Below, piece after piece: positions 53,082 through 61,934 of a stretch of 64,000 nucleotides of DNA (the stretch's first letter is position 1; the number at the start of each line of letters is the position of its first letter). The position numbers were made by a program, and so were the translations under genes. The notes beneath the pieces were generated by a model, which ran no database searches, was not told the DNA's origin, and was given only the letters and a program-made list of their open reading frames with translations. The stretch comes from Tenacibaculum todarodis. Its GTDB lineage: Bacteria; Bacteroidota; Bacteroidia; Flavobacteriales; Flavobacteriaceae. The DNA lies in NCBI RefSeq assembly GCF_001889045.1, contig NZ_CP018155.1, forward strand, positions 1,359,001 through 1,423,000, in the 5' to 3' direction.

Positions 53082-54176
53082 ATGAAAATAAAAGACATAA
53101 CCAATTATTTAGAAGAACTTGCACCACTTTCTTATGCTGAAGATTTTGACAATGTTGGTTTGTTAGTTGGTAATTACGCCACAGAAGTTGCAGGAGTATT
53201 AGTTACTTTAGATACTTTAGAAGAAACTATTGACGAAGCTATAGCTAAGAATTGTAACTTAATAGTTAGTTTTCATCCCATTATTTTTGGCGGATTAAAA
53301 AAATTAAACGGCAATAATTATGTTGAACGCGTAGTTTTAAAAGCTATAAAAAATGATATTGCTATTTATGCAACGCACACCGCTTTAGACAATACTCATT
53401 TAGGGGTTTCTGCTAAGATGTGTGAAGTTTTAGGAATTAAAAACCCGCAAGTATTACTTCCTAAAAAAAATATCATTAAAAAATTAACCACTTACATTCC
53501 GTTTGCCCAAGCAAATAACATACGAGAAAAACTTTTTGAAGTTGGCGCTGGTAAAATAGGAAACTATAGCAATTGTAGTTTTAACATGGAAGGAAAAGGT
53601 AGTTTTAAAGGAAATGAAAACTCTAATCCTGTTGTTGGTAATACAGGTGAATTAAGGTTTGAAGAAGAAACTTGTATTACGTTCATTTTTGAAAGCTACC
53701 TAGAAAGTAAAATTCTACAAACACTATATAAATATCACCCTTACGAAGAAGTTTCCTATGAAATTATCACTTTAGAAAACTACAATCAAAATATAGGAAT
53801 GGGAATGATTGGCGAGCTTCCTTCAGCAATAACAGAAGACGCTTTTTTAAAATTAGTGAAAAAAAAATTTAAAACTGGCTGTGTGCGTCATTCTAATAAA
53901 TTAGATAAGAAAATTAAAAAAGTTGCTGTTTTAGGTGGCTCAGGAAGTTTTGCTATTAACAATGCAATTCAACAAAAAGCAGATGCTTATATAAGTGCAG
54001 ATTTTAAGTATCACGAGTTTTTTAAAGCTGAAAATAAAATTTTATTAACAGATGTTGGTCATTATGAAAGTGAACAGTTTACAAAAAACCTTTTAGTTGA
54101 GTATCTCTCGAAAAAATTTACTAAATTTGCGGTCATTTTATCAGAAAAAAGTACGAACCCAATATATTATTTTTAA
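53082..54176 (+). CDS. Nif3/DUF34 dinuclear-metal protein
   Basis: 364 aa, the long form with an inserted PII-like (YqfO) domain at about residues 130-235. The outer halves form the hexameric metal-binding fold: EDFDNVGLLVG, SFHPIIFGGLKK, THTALDN near the N-terminus and DVGHYESEQF near the C-terminus supply His, Asp and Glu metal ligands. Often linked to GTP cyclohydrolase I-like chemistry, but the function is not settled. It lies 2 bp upstream of the CT398-like coiled-coil gene, a gene pair that is conserved in Bacteroidetes. A TAACTTTG box lies at 53051-53058. Confidence 0.92.
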   Translation: MKIKDITNYLEELAPLSYAEDFDNVGLLVGNYATEVAGVLVTLDTLEETIDEAIAKNCNLIVSFHPIIFGGLKKLNGNNYVERVVLKAIKNDIAIYATHTALDNTHLGVSAKMCEVLGIKNPQVLLPKKNIIKKLTTYIPFAQANNIREKLFEVGAGKIGNYSNCSFNMEGKGSFKGNENSNPVVGNTGELRFEEETCITFIFESYLESKILQTLYKYHPYEEVSYEIITLENYNQNIGMGMIGELPSAITEDAFLKLVKKKFKTGCVRHSNKLDKKIKKVAVLGGSGSFAINNAIQQKADAYISADFKYHEFFKAENKILLTDVGHYESEQFTKNLLVEYLSKKFTKFAVILSEKSTNPIYYF

Positions 54177-54178
54177 AC

Positions 54179-54952
54179 ATGGCAAAAAAGAAAGAAATTA
54201 CGGTTGAAGCGAAATTAAGAGCACTGTACGACTTACAATTAATTGACTCTAGAATAGATGAAATTAGAAATGTACGTGGAGAATTACCTTTAGAAGTAGA
54301 AGATTTAGAAGATGAAGTTGCCGGATTAAATACCCGTGTTTCTAACTTAGGTGAAGATGTTACTAATCTTGAAACAGATATTAAAAACAAAAAATTAGCA
54401 ATTGACGAAAGTAAAGCGCTAATGGCAAAATACGAAGAGCAACAAAAGAACGTACGTAACAATCGTGAGTTTGACTCTTTAGCTAAAGAAACTGAATATC
54501 AAGAATTAGAAATTGAATTAGCTGAAAAACGTATTAACGAGTTTAAGGCTAAAATTGAGCAAAAGAAACAAGTAATTGCTACAACTACGGAAAAATTAAA
54601 CAGACAAGAAACTCATTTAGGACACAAAAAATCTGAACTAGATGCTATCTTAAAAGAAACTGAAAAGGAAGAAGCACTTTTAAAATCTAAATCTGAAGAA
54701 TTTTCTAAATCTTTAGACGCACATTTATTTGCTGCTTATTCTAGAATTAGAAATAAAGTAAAAAACGGCTTAGCTGTAGTTTCTATTGAGCGTGGAGCTT
54801 CTGGAGGATCTTTCTTTACAATACCACCACAAGTACAATTAGAAATAGCAAACAGAAAGAAAATTACTATTGATGAGCACAGTGGTAGAATCTTAGTGGA
54901 TGCTGCTTTAGCTGAAGAGGAAAAACAAAAAATTGACAAGATTTTTGCTTAA
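54179..54952 (+). CDS. CT398-like coiled-coil protein with a degenerate zinc ribbon
   Basis: 257 aa. Residues about 10-185 are a long charged coiled coil (EVEDLEDEVAGLNTRVSNLG; heptads throughout). The C-terminal ~60 residues match the C4 zinc-ribbon domain of the CT398/zf-RING_7 family in fold signature (VVSIERGASGGSFFTIPPQV ... DEHSGRILVD), but the four cysteines expected at the two CxxC knuckles are absent (Ser/Ala/Asp in their places). It lies 2 bp after the Nif3 gene. Function unknown. Confidence 0.85.
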   Translation: MAKKKEITVEAKLRALYDLQLIDSRIDEIRNVRGELPLEVEDLEDEVAGLNTRVSNLGEDVTNLETDIKNKKLAIDESKALMAKYEEQQKNVRNNREFDSLAKETEYQELEIELAEKRINEFKAKIEQKKQVIATTTEKLNRQETHLGHKKSELDAILKETEKEEALLKSKSEEFSKSLDAHLFAAYSRIRNKVKNGLAVVSIERGASGGSFFTIPPQVQLEIANRKKITIDEHSGRILVDAALAEEEKQKIDKIFA

Positions 54953-54972
54953 TCTTTTTTAATTATAAAATA

Positions 54973-55003
54973 AAAAACTCGAAGCTTAGCTTCGAGTTTT
55001 TTA
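54973..55003. terminator. Bidirectional terminator
   Basis: Stem AAAACTCGAAGC / GCTTCGAGTTTT, 20 bp after the CT398-like stop and 20 bp before the 3' end of the minus-strand DUF349 gene; T-runs on both sides. Confidence 0.92.
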
Positions 55004-55022
55004 TTTTATAGAAACACTAAAT

Positions 55023-56915
55023 CTAGTATTTTAATTTCTTTAGATAATCTAACTTTAATTGCCAAACATCTAAATCTTCTTTATGTTTATTAATACCTTG
55101 TCTAACATTAATAACAAACGGATTATCTTCAGTAGCATTAGAAATAAAACTTAAATTATTCTCTAACTGTTGCATCTCTCTAACGGTTTCATCAATTTTC
55201 TTACGTAAAAAGAATTGCTCATTATCTAGTTTTCTAAAATCTTCTTGATCTAAGTAACTATTAATAACATTCTTAAATTTCATCATGGCAACTTCTTCTT
55301 TACCAAGATTTAATTTTTCGTAAGCAGCATCTATCTGTTTATTAAATTTACCATCTAAATGACGCATATTTCTTGGCAAACTACCTAATTCCTTCCATTT
55401 TTCAATAGCTAAATTCACGGCATCTAAAGAAGAAGTCTCTTCCGATTTAAATGCTTCTAAATAGGCTACTTTAGTATCTACAACAACTTGTTGTTCTTTA
55501 TTTAATTCATTTTTACGAGCATGTAATCTATCAAAATAAAAATTACAAGCTGCTTTAAAACGTTTCCAAATATCATCAGAAAATTTACGCGGCACATGAC
55601 CAATTTTTTTCCAATCAGATTGAATACGTTTCATTGTATTTGTAGACTCTTCCCAATCTTCACTTTCTTTTAAACTTTCAGCCAATTCAATTAAAGCCAT
55701 TTTTTGCTTTAAATTATCATTCTGACTTCCTTTTTCATGTTTATAAAAAGTATTCTTAGCAGCATTAAATTTCTTTGTTGCACCTTTAAATTTTTGCCAA
55801 ACAGCCTCACTCTTTGCATAAGGCAACTTACCAGCATCAAAATACTCTTTACGTAAAGCTTCAATTCCTTTAATACTATTTTGCCAATCTTTATGCGTTT
55901 TATTATTAGAAGTATCAAACGCATCTATTTTTTCAATAACTGCTAATTTAACATCAATAATACCCTGATATTGAGATTTTAAAGCACGAAAATGGTCATG
56001 TCGTTTATCATGAATAACCTTAGTTGCTTTGCTAAATTTTTGCCATACATCTTCTCGGTACTCTTTACTTACAGGACCAATTTCTTCTTTCCAAAGCTTG
56101 TGTAAATCTTGTAATTCTTTAAAAGCATCGTTAATATTATCTTTTGCAGCTAAACCTTCTGCTCGTGCAATTAACTTTAATTTCTCTTCTAAATTATGCT
56201 TAAAATCTAACTCTCTAAAATCTTTACTTAAGTGTAATAAATCGTAAAAACGCTCTACATGATGATGGTAAATTTTCCAAGTATCATTATACTTAGTTCT
56301 TGGCACGGGTCCAATACTTTTCCACTGAGTTTGCAGGCCTTTAAAATCGTTATACATGGTTTTTGCATCACCACTTTCTATAAGTTCTTTAAGCGCATCA
56401 ATAACTTGATTTCGCTTATCTAAATTTGCCTTAAGCTGCCCTTCTAACGCTTTGTAGTAAGCATCTCTTTTAGTCTTATATTCTCCTAAAAGTGTATTGT
56501 AAGAAGATTTTATTGGACTCGAAAACTGAAAATCAATAACATTACCACCTTCCGCTAAAAAAGCTTCTTTTTTATCAGACAATAACTTACCAAACTTACT
56601 ATTAAAAGCATTTTTAATAGCATCTGCATTTGTTTTTATTTGCTGTACAGGATTGTTTTTAACCAACTTTTCAAGCTCTTCTACCAAACCTTCTAATTCC
56701 ATAGACTCATAATCGAGCATCGGAATTTCATTTTTTTCGTCAGATTTTTCTGCATCTTCAGCAACCTGATTATCAATAGCCTCAATTACTTCAGTGGTTT
56801 CTGGCGCCTCTGCTTCAGAACTCTCAAGGTTCTCTACAGCTTCTTCGGTGTTTGTTAACGGATTAACATCAACATTTTCAACTTCCTTTTCAGGATTTTC
56901 ATTTTTATCCAACAT
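55023..56915 (-). CDS. DUF349 repeat protein
   Basis: 630 aa. An acidic N-terminal tail (about 1-70, rich in Glu, Val and Asn) is followed by several DUF349 units, three-helix repeats of about 70-75 aa with the mark W(K/Q)xxGxxPRxxxDxxWxxF (for example SIGPVPRTKYNDTW, KIGHVPRKFSDDIWKRF, LGSLPRNMRHLDGKF). All-helical and cytoplasmic. DUF349 proteins are near-universal in Bacteroidetes; function is unknown, though a ribosome or RNA role has been suggested. Copy 3 of the dispersed element lies just upstream. Confidence 0.9.
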   Translation of the reverse strand: MLDKNENPEKEVENVDVNPLTNTEEAVENLESSEAEAPETTEVIEAIDNQVAEDAEKSDEKNEIPMLDYESMELEGLVEELEKLVKNNPVQQIKTNADAIKNAFNSKFGKLLSDKKEAFLAEGGNVIDFQFSSPIKSSYNTLLGEYKTKRDAYYKALEGQLKANLDKRNQVIDALKELIESGDAKTMYNDFKGLQTQWKSIGPVPRTKYNDTWKIYHHHVERFYDLLHLSKDFRELDFKHNLEEKLKLIARAEGLAAKDNINDAFKELQDLHKLWKEEIGPVSKEYREDVWQKFSKATKVIHDKRHDHFRALKSQYQGIIDVKLAVIEKIDAFDTSNNKTHKDWQNSIKGIEALRKEYFDAGKLPYAKSEAVWQKFKGATKKFNAAKNTFYKHEKGSQNDNLKQKMALIELAESLKESEDWEESTNTMKRIQSDWKKIGHVPRKFSDDIWKRFKAACNFYFDRLHARKNELNKEQQVVVDTKVAYLEAFKSEETSSLDAVNLAIEKWKELGSLPRNMRHLDGKFNKQIDAAYEKLNLGKEEVAMMKFKNVINSYLDQEDFRKLDNEQFFLRKKIDETVREMQQLENNLSFISNATEDNPFVINVRQGINKHKEDLDVWQLKLDYLKKLKY

Positions 56916-56985
56916 ATCTACAATGTTTAAGTTCTAATATTAGTACGTAAAGATAACAATGTATTCCAAAAACAGCAAATTAATA

Positions 56986-57081
56986 TTTGGGCGTTCGGGC
57001 GGGCTTTACACTATATCTTTATTATACATAAATGCTATCGCATTTTTTTATAATAAAGGATGCCGTTTCAATCCCTAACGC
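56986..57081 (-). repeat. Dispersed structured element, copy 3 (ncRNA-like)
   Basis: 96 bp read on the minus strand: GCGTTAGGGATTGAAACGGC, ATCC, an AT-rich hairpin, AAAGATATAGTGTAAAGCCC and AACGCCCAAA. It lies between aroE (57103, its 3' side) and DUF349. Copies 1 and 2 follow a gene stop with their AACGCCC end nearest the stop; here the GCGTTAGG end faces the aroE stop. Most of the rest of the 187-bp gap is empty. Confidence 0.78.
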
Positions 57082-57102
57082 AGCCTATTTATGCAGGTAT
57101 TT

Positions 57103-57870
57103 CTACTCTTTAATTCCGTTCCAAATTTGCCAAGATTTTTCGGCTTGCAGCTCCAACATTCTTAACCCATTCTTAATAGTTACCCCTCTTTCTTTACCTT
57201 TAGTTAAAAAAGCTGTTTCTGCAGGGTTGTAAATTAAATCGAATAATAAATGTTTTTCAGTTAAAAACTCATACGGTATTGATGGATAATTAAACACATC
57301 TGGATGCGTGCCTAAAGGCGTAGAATTTATAATAATTGTATGTTTTTGTATTACTGCTTTCTTTAGTTTATTGTACCCTATTTGTTTCTTCCCCTGCGGA
57401 TTTCTACTCACAAACTTAAACGAAACTCCAAGTTTTTTAAGTGAAAAAGCAATAGCTTTAGAAGCGCCACCAGTTCCTAAAATTAACGCCTTTGTATGGT
57501 GTTCTTTTAACAACGGTTCTATAGATTTCTGAAAACCATACACATCTGTATTGTAACCTTTCAACAAACCTTTTTTGGTCACTTTAATCGTATTTACCGC
57601 TCCAATTTTCTTTGCAGCTTTAGACATTTTATCTAACAGCGGAATTACAGCTTCTTTATAAGGTATGGTTACATTTAAACCACCAAGTTCTTCCTTATTT
57701 TTTGCTATTAATTTTGGCAACTTATCAATAGATTGAATATCAAAATTTACATATGTATTCTTATCTAATTTTAATTGCTGAAACTTTTCAGTAAAATATC
57801 CTTTAGAAAAAGAGTACGAAATATCTTTTCCAACAAGTGCAAACAATTTATTTTTTTCTTCTACGTCCAT
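57103..57870 (-). CDS. aroE: Shikimate dehydrogenase
   Basis: 255 aa NADP-dependent enzyme of aromatic amino-acid synthesis. Substrate motifs are near the N-terminus (VGKDISYSFSKGYF, then LNVTIPYKEAVIPLLD with the catalytic Lys). KGYNTDVYGFQKSI supplies the catalytic Asp and the NADP site is LILGTGGASKAIAFSLKKLG. Its first codons overlap the DUF368 gene by 23 nt, so the two are co-transcribed. Confidence 0.95.
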   Translation of the reverse strand: MDVEEKNKLFALVGKDISYSFSKGYFTEKFQQLKLDKNTYVNFDIQSIDKLPKLIAKNKEELGGLNVTIPYKEAVIPLLDKMSKAAKKIGAVNTIKVTKKGLLKGYNTDVYGFQKSIEPLLKEHHTKALILGTGGASKAIAFSLKKLGVSFKFVSRNPQGKKQIGYNKLKKAVIQKHTIIINSTPLGTHPDVFNYPSIPYEFLTEKHLLFDLIYNPAETAFLTKGKERGVTIKNGLRMLELQAEKSWQIWNGIKE

Positions 57871-58858
57871 AAAAATCTATTCCTAATATTAATGCGATTC
57901 CAAATACAATAAAAAAAATTGCGAACCATGTTTCTGTCATTTGTAAATTTGGCAAATAACGTTGGTAGTTTTCAATAATTTTATCTCCATTTATATCTAT
58001 AAGCGCTGTTCCATTTTCTTGTACAAACAGTGTTTTTTTCCAAGGCCAAACAATACCTAATGAGCCTGTTATAAATCCTATAATAATTGCATTTACAATC
58101 TGATTCCAGTGTTTTAAAACATATCCTAAAACATGCGATATAGAAACCAATCCAAATGCAGATCCCGTTGTAAAAACACTTATAATTTTTAAGAATCGAA
58201 TATTTTCTGGATCACTTAAAACATCAAAATTCCCTAAAAACAAATTAGTTACTATTCCTAAAAAGGCATTTACACTATCTACCAAAAGCAATACATAATT
58301 ACCCAAAAGAATCAAGATAAAAGAGCCTGAAAGCCCAGGGAGCGTCATTCCAGAAACGCTAATAATTCCGCAAAGAAAAACAAACCATAAATTATCATTT
58401 TCTTTTGCAGGCGATAAAAAACTAATTGCAACTCCAACTGAAATTCCAATAATTAAACTTACAATATCTTTAGCTCTCCAAACTCCAAAATCTTTAGATA
58501 TATAATAAATTGAGCCTATAATCATTCCGAAGAACCAAGACCAAACATAGAGTTCATAATGTTTTAAGAAATAGTCTAAAACTAACGATATGCTAAAATA
58601 GCTAAACATAGTTCCAGAAAGTATAAGCATTAAAAAAGGTAAATTGGTGTATTGAGAAAAACTCTTAAACCTACCGTTAAAAAGCAATAAAAATGCTTTT
58701 TTATTTATACGTCTAAAGCTAAAGATTAACTCTTCATAAAAACCTATAACAAAAGCAACCATTCCTCCAGAAACTCCAGGAACTTTGTTTGCGCCGCCCA
58801 TAGCTAGTCCTTTAAGAAAAAGCCCTATTTTATTAGATAAAGTTCTAGATTTATACAT
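57848..58858 (-). CDS. DUF368 membrane protein (undecaprenyl-phosphate translocase family), copy A
   Basis: 336 aa with about eight transmembrane helices. The family motif is GLAMGGANKVPGVSGGMVAF near the N-terminus; GMTLPGLSGSFILILLGNY is its inverted second half. DUF368 (PopT) proteins have been shown to carry undecaprenyl phosphate back across the inner membrane for peptidoglycan and LPS synthesis. It overlaps aroE by 23 nt and follows copy B by 35 bp. The first motif reads GGANK where copy B has GAADV, so the two copies may differ in activity. Confidence 0.88.
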   Translation of the reverse strand: MYKSRTLSNKIGLFLKGLAMGGANKVPGVSGGMVAFVIGFYEELIFSFRRINKKAFLLLFNGRFKSFSQYTNLPFLMLILSGTMFSYFSISLVLDYFLKHYELYVWSWFFGMIIGSIYYISKDFGVWRAKDIVSLIIGISVGVAISFLSPAKENDNLWFVFLCGIISVSGMTLPGLSGSFILILLGNYVLLLVDSVNAFLGIVTNLFLGNFDVLSDPENIRFLKIISVFTTGSAFGLVSISHVLGYVLKHWNQIVNAIIIGFITGSLGIVWPWKKTLFVQENGTALIDINGDKIIENYQRYLPNLQMTETWFAIFFIVFGIALILGIDFYGRRRKK

Positions 58859-58893
58859 TGTTTGGTAACTGTCGGAGACGAAGTTACGTAAAA

Positions 58894-59817
58894 TTAATTC
58901 TTCTTAACCGCTAATTTTTCAAGTAATAAAATTAGCGAAAAACCAACAATCATTAATACAATTCCAAATACAATTTTAGGATCTCCATCAAAAGAAGTTG
59001 GTAAAACAGACTGCTCATTAAAAGGCACGTTTTCTCCATGAGAATTTAAACGATATGTTAACACCTTTTTCCAAGGCCAAATTTTATTTAAAGAACCAAT
59101 AATAAAACCTGTTAACGCTACCAATGTGTAATTTTTATAGTGGGTAAACAACCATTTTAAAACTCTAGAAAAAGTTAGTAAACCCACAAATGCTCCTGCT
59201 CCTACTAATGCTATTGTTTTTAAATCTCTATTATTTATGGCTTCTAAAATTGGCTTATAAGCACCTAATAAAACTAAAATAAAAGAACCTGAAATTCCCG
59301 GTAAAATCATAGCACAAATTGCAACTGCTCCCGCTAAAAACATAAACAAAGGCGAAGAACTTTCAGATATTAAAGGATTTAAAGTTGTTATATAATACGC
59401 CAAAACAGCTCCTAAAACCAATAAAACATAAGAAACTACGTTCCATTTTGTAATTTGTTTAGCAATGTAAATAATACTTGCCAAAACTAATCCGAAGAAA
59501 AAAGACCACAATAAAATTGGTTCATTTTCTAACAACCATTTTATGGCTTTTGCTAGTGAAACAATACTTATAAAAATACCTGAAAACAATGCTAATAAAA
59601 AATTACCATTTAACTGTTTCCAAGCACTTGAAAAACCTTCTTTTTTAAGGGTTTTAAATAAATCTAAATTTATATTACTTATACTCTCTAACAATTCTTC
59701 ATAAATACCCGAAATAAAAGCAATTGTACCTCCAGAAACTCCTGGAACAACATCTGCTGCTCCCATTGCTAATCCTTTACAACCTATAAAAATATAGTCT
59801 TTTAATGTTCTACTCAT
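58894..59817 (-). CDS. DUF368 membrane protein (undecaprenyl-phosphate translocase family), copy B
   Basis: 307 aa paralogue of the neighbouring gene, also with about eight helices. The family motifs are GLAMGAADVVPGVSGGTIAF and CAMILPGISGSFILVLLGAY, which match the consensus better than copy A. It leads the three-gene run copy B, copy A, aroE. Duplicates in tandem suggest either dosage or divergence. The ATG at 59817 gives MSRTLKDYIFIGCKG. Confidence 0.9.
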   Translation of the reverse strand: MSRTLKDYIFIGCKGLAMGAADVVPGVSGGTIAFISGIYEELLESISNINLDLFKTLKKEGFSSAWKQLNGNFLLALFSGIFISIVSLAKAIKWLLENEPILLWSFFFGLVLASIIYIAKQITKWNVVSYVLLVLGAVLAYYITTLNPLISESSSPLFMFLAGAVAICAMILPGISGSFILVLLGAYKPILEAINNRDLKTIALVGAGAFVGLLTFSRVLKWLFTHYKNYTLVALTGFIIGSLNKIWPWKKVLTYRLNSHGENVPFNEQSVLPTSFDGDPKIVFGIVLMIVGFSLILLLEKLAVKKN

Positions 59818-59856
59818 TGTTTAGTTTGTTTGTGGCGAAGATAGTTTAAAAACATA

Positions 59857-59882
59857 AAAAAACCGAACATAAATGCTCGGCT
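59857..59882 (-). terminator. Terminator of the TPR gene
   Basis: Minus-strand sense: GCCGAGC / GTTCGGT stem followed by seven T residues, just past the TPR gene's stop at 59903. Confidence 0.85.
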
Positions 59883-59902
59883 TAACTGTAAAAGAAATTT
59901 TA

Positions 59903-61273
59903 TTATTCTATAGCTTTCTTATAATTTTTTAATAATTGCTGAATCTTAACATTATCAAAAACTGCTGGATACAATTCTTGTATTATTATATGGTACTCAT
60001 AATCTATTTTCATTCCGTTAATTAAATGATCTCTACCGTAGTTTTCTTTATTCAATATAAAAAACAATCCCGCTAACCTATATTCTAATTCGGCAAAATC
60101 TTTATATATTTTCTGTGCTTCAAAAATAGTCTTTAAAGCATCATTAAAATCACCTAAAAATAGTTGAACATCTGATAGCGCTGTAAAAATTTCAAGATCA
60201 ATATCTCCCAACTCCATACACTTTTTGTAACCTTTTACAGTTTCTTCAAAAAAGTTTAATTTTAAATTGATGCTGGAGTATTTATGCCAATACATTGGAT
60301 TTGCATCATCTATTTTCAATGCTTTCCCTATATAATATGCTGCTTTTTGATACTCTTTTTGCTCATAATACAAGTTAGTTAACAACAACCAGCTTTTATC
60401 TAACAAAGGATCTTCATGTACGGCTTTTTTATAATATCTAATTGCAACTTCTTTCTTTCCTAATCTCTCATAACACTCTCCTACTCTTGTATACGCAAAT
60501 GCTGTTGGATCATCTAATTCTAAAGAAATTAAATAATTATCTATTGCTTCTTCATAACGATTTAACGCTTCTAAAGTTTTAGCTTTTTCTAAATAACCTC
60601 CAATAAAACTCTCATCAATTAAAACCGAATAATCAAAAGAAGTTAATGCTTCTTTAAACATATTTAGGGTAAAATACTGTCTCCCTAATTGATGCCAAGC
60701 TACTTCGCAATATGGATTTTTATCTACGTAAGAATTTAAAAACTTTATAGCTTGCTCATGATTTTCTTGCATGTCAAAACAATACACAACATTATAAAGT
60801 GATGAGTAATCTTCAAAATCTACTTCAACACATTGTATAAAGTTTAAACGAGCATTATCGTAATCATCTAAATACAAGTATTCCATACCTATTAAAGACC
60901 AAATATCTGCTTTGTCATCAGAAAAAGCCAATGCTTTTTCAAGATTTTTGATAGCATCTAAATGCGCTCCACTTTTAGATAAAATAGTAGCTTTTTGAAT
61001 AAAAACCTCATCGTTTTGAGGAGAAACTACTTCCAACCTCTTAACTAACAGCGTTGCTTCTTCTAGTTTATTCTCAAAAATAAGGAGTTCTATTTGTAGT
61101 AGTTTTAGATCTACAGAAGTTGGGTGTTGTTCCATCCCAAGTTTAACTGCTTTTCTAGCTAAAGAATGTTTACCCACATCAAGATAGTGAACTATAATTT
61201 CCTCAAACTCAACCAAATCGAAAAAATAAATATTATTTGTTTTAAGCATCGATTCAAACTTTGATAAAGACAT
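59903..61273 (-). CDS. Tetratricopeptide-repeat protein
   Basis: 456 aa from the ATG at 61273 (MSLSKFESML); an upstream in-frame start would add 20 residues of unlikely character. Ten or more TPR units of 34 aa are visible, with the W/LG/Y...A...P pattern (for example VAWHQLGRQYFTLNMFKEAL, AFAYTRVGECYERLGKKEVA, SWLLLTNLYYEQKEYQKAAY). The repeats run from about residue 60 to the end, so the protein is a solenoid scaffold. No signal peptide. Upstream of the DUF368 pair on the same strand, but separated by its own terminator. Confidence 0.9.
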   Translation of the reverse strand: MSLSKFESMLKTNNIYFFDLVEFEEIIVHYLDVGKHSLARKAVKLGMEQHPTSVDLKLLQIELLIFENKLEEATLLVKRLEVVSPQNDEVFIQKATILSKSGAHLDAIKNLEKALAFSDDKADIWSLIGMEYLYLDDYDNARLNFIQCVEVDFEDYSSLYNVVYCFDMQENHEQAIKFLNSYVDKNPYCEVAWHQLGRQYFTLNMFKEALTSFDYSVLIDESFIGGYLEKAKTLEALNRYEEAIDNYLISLELDDPTAFAYTRVGECYERLGKKEVAIRYYKKAVHEDPLLDKSWLLLTNLYYEQKEYQKAAYYIGKALKIDDANPMYWHKYSSINLKLNFFEETVKGYKKCMELGDIDLEIFTALSDVQLFLGDFNDALKTIFEAQKIYKDFAELEYRLAGLFFILNKENYGRDHLINGMKIDYEYHIIIQELYPAVFDNVKIQQLLKNYKKAIE

Positions 61274-61416
61274 AGGCAAAGGTTTAGAATTACACTCTAA
61301 ATGTACTACAACTATAATGCCGCTTAGAAACAATGCGTTTTTGTTTTCAACAATTTAATTAACAAATCGTTGATTTTATTGATTGTTAACTGCTAATAGG
61401 CTGATTTAAAATTCTT

Positions 61417-61448
61417 TTTGATATTCCATTATTATTTTTTTATATTTG
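61417..61448 (+). promoter_or_regulatory. Promoter of the DUF2853 gene
   Basis: TTTG (61417-61420), 20-bp spacer, TATATTTG (61441-61448). One of the best matches to the Bacteroidetes consensus in the window. The gene starts at 61503, giving a leader of about 48 nt. Confidence 0.65.
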
Positions 61449-61502
61449 GAATCTTAATTTGAATTTTCAAAAAAAAGAAGTTAACCTATAAAACAAAAAA
61501 TC

Positions 61503-61844
61503 ATGAGCAAGTTTGACGAAAAAGTAGCATTGTATAAAAAATTTATGGATGATAGAGATTTACGCTCTAACACAGATTTATTAAAAGCCGTAACAAAAGG
61601 ATTAGGTCCATCAATTTATAAAAAAGATGCTGAAACTGTATCTGGCTCTGACGCTAAAGAATTAGAAACGGTTAAGAAAAACTTCTTGATGAAAAAATTA
61701 GGTTTAGCTGATAGCCCTGAATTAGATGCAGGTATTGCTGAAGTTATGGAAAGAATTGGAAAATCCGAAAGAAATAAATATAGAGCAGTAGTATATTACA
61801 TGCTAATGAAAAAATTTGATAAAGAATCTGTTTACGGTTTCTAA
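61503..61844 (+). CDS. DUF2853 family protein
   Basis: 113 aa, all-helical cytoplasmic protein. It begins MSKFDEKVALYKKFMDD, with VTKGLGPSIYKKDAETVSGS in the middle and YRAVVYYMLMKKFDKESVYG at the end, the hallmarks of the DUF2853 family found in Bacteroidetes and some proteobacteria. No function is known. It has a good promoter and its own terminator, so it is monocistronic and may be well expressed. Confidence 0.92.
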   Translation: MSKFDEKVALYKKFMDDRDLRSNTDLLKAVTKGLGPSIYKKDAETVSGSDAKELETVKKNFLMKKLGLADSPELDAGIAEVMERIGKSERNKYRAVVYYMLMKKFDKESVYGF

Positions 61845-61870
61845 AAATAATTTTTATTATAATATTATAA

Positions 61871-61900
61871 AAAAATCCAACTCATTGAGTTGGATTTTTT
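61871..61900 (+). terminator. Terminator of the DUF2853 gene
   Basis: Perfect stem AAATCCAACTC / GAGTTGGATTT followed by T6. It overlaps the upstream extension of the sdaA reading frame, which supports the later sdaA start. Confidence 0.92.
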
Positions 61901-61934
61901 ACATTTACAGCAATTTAAATGTAGTTATTTAAGA

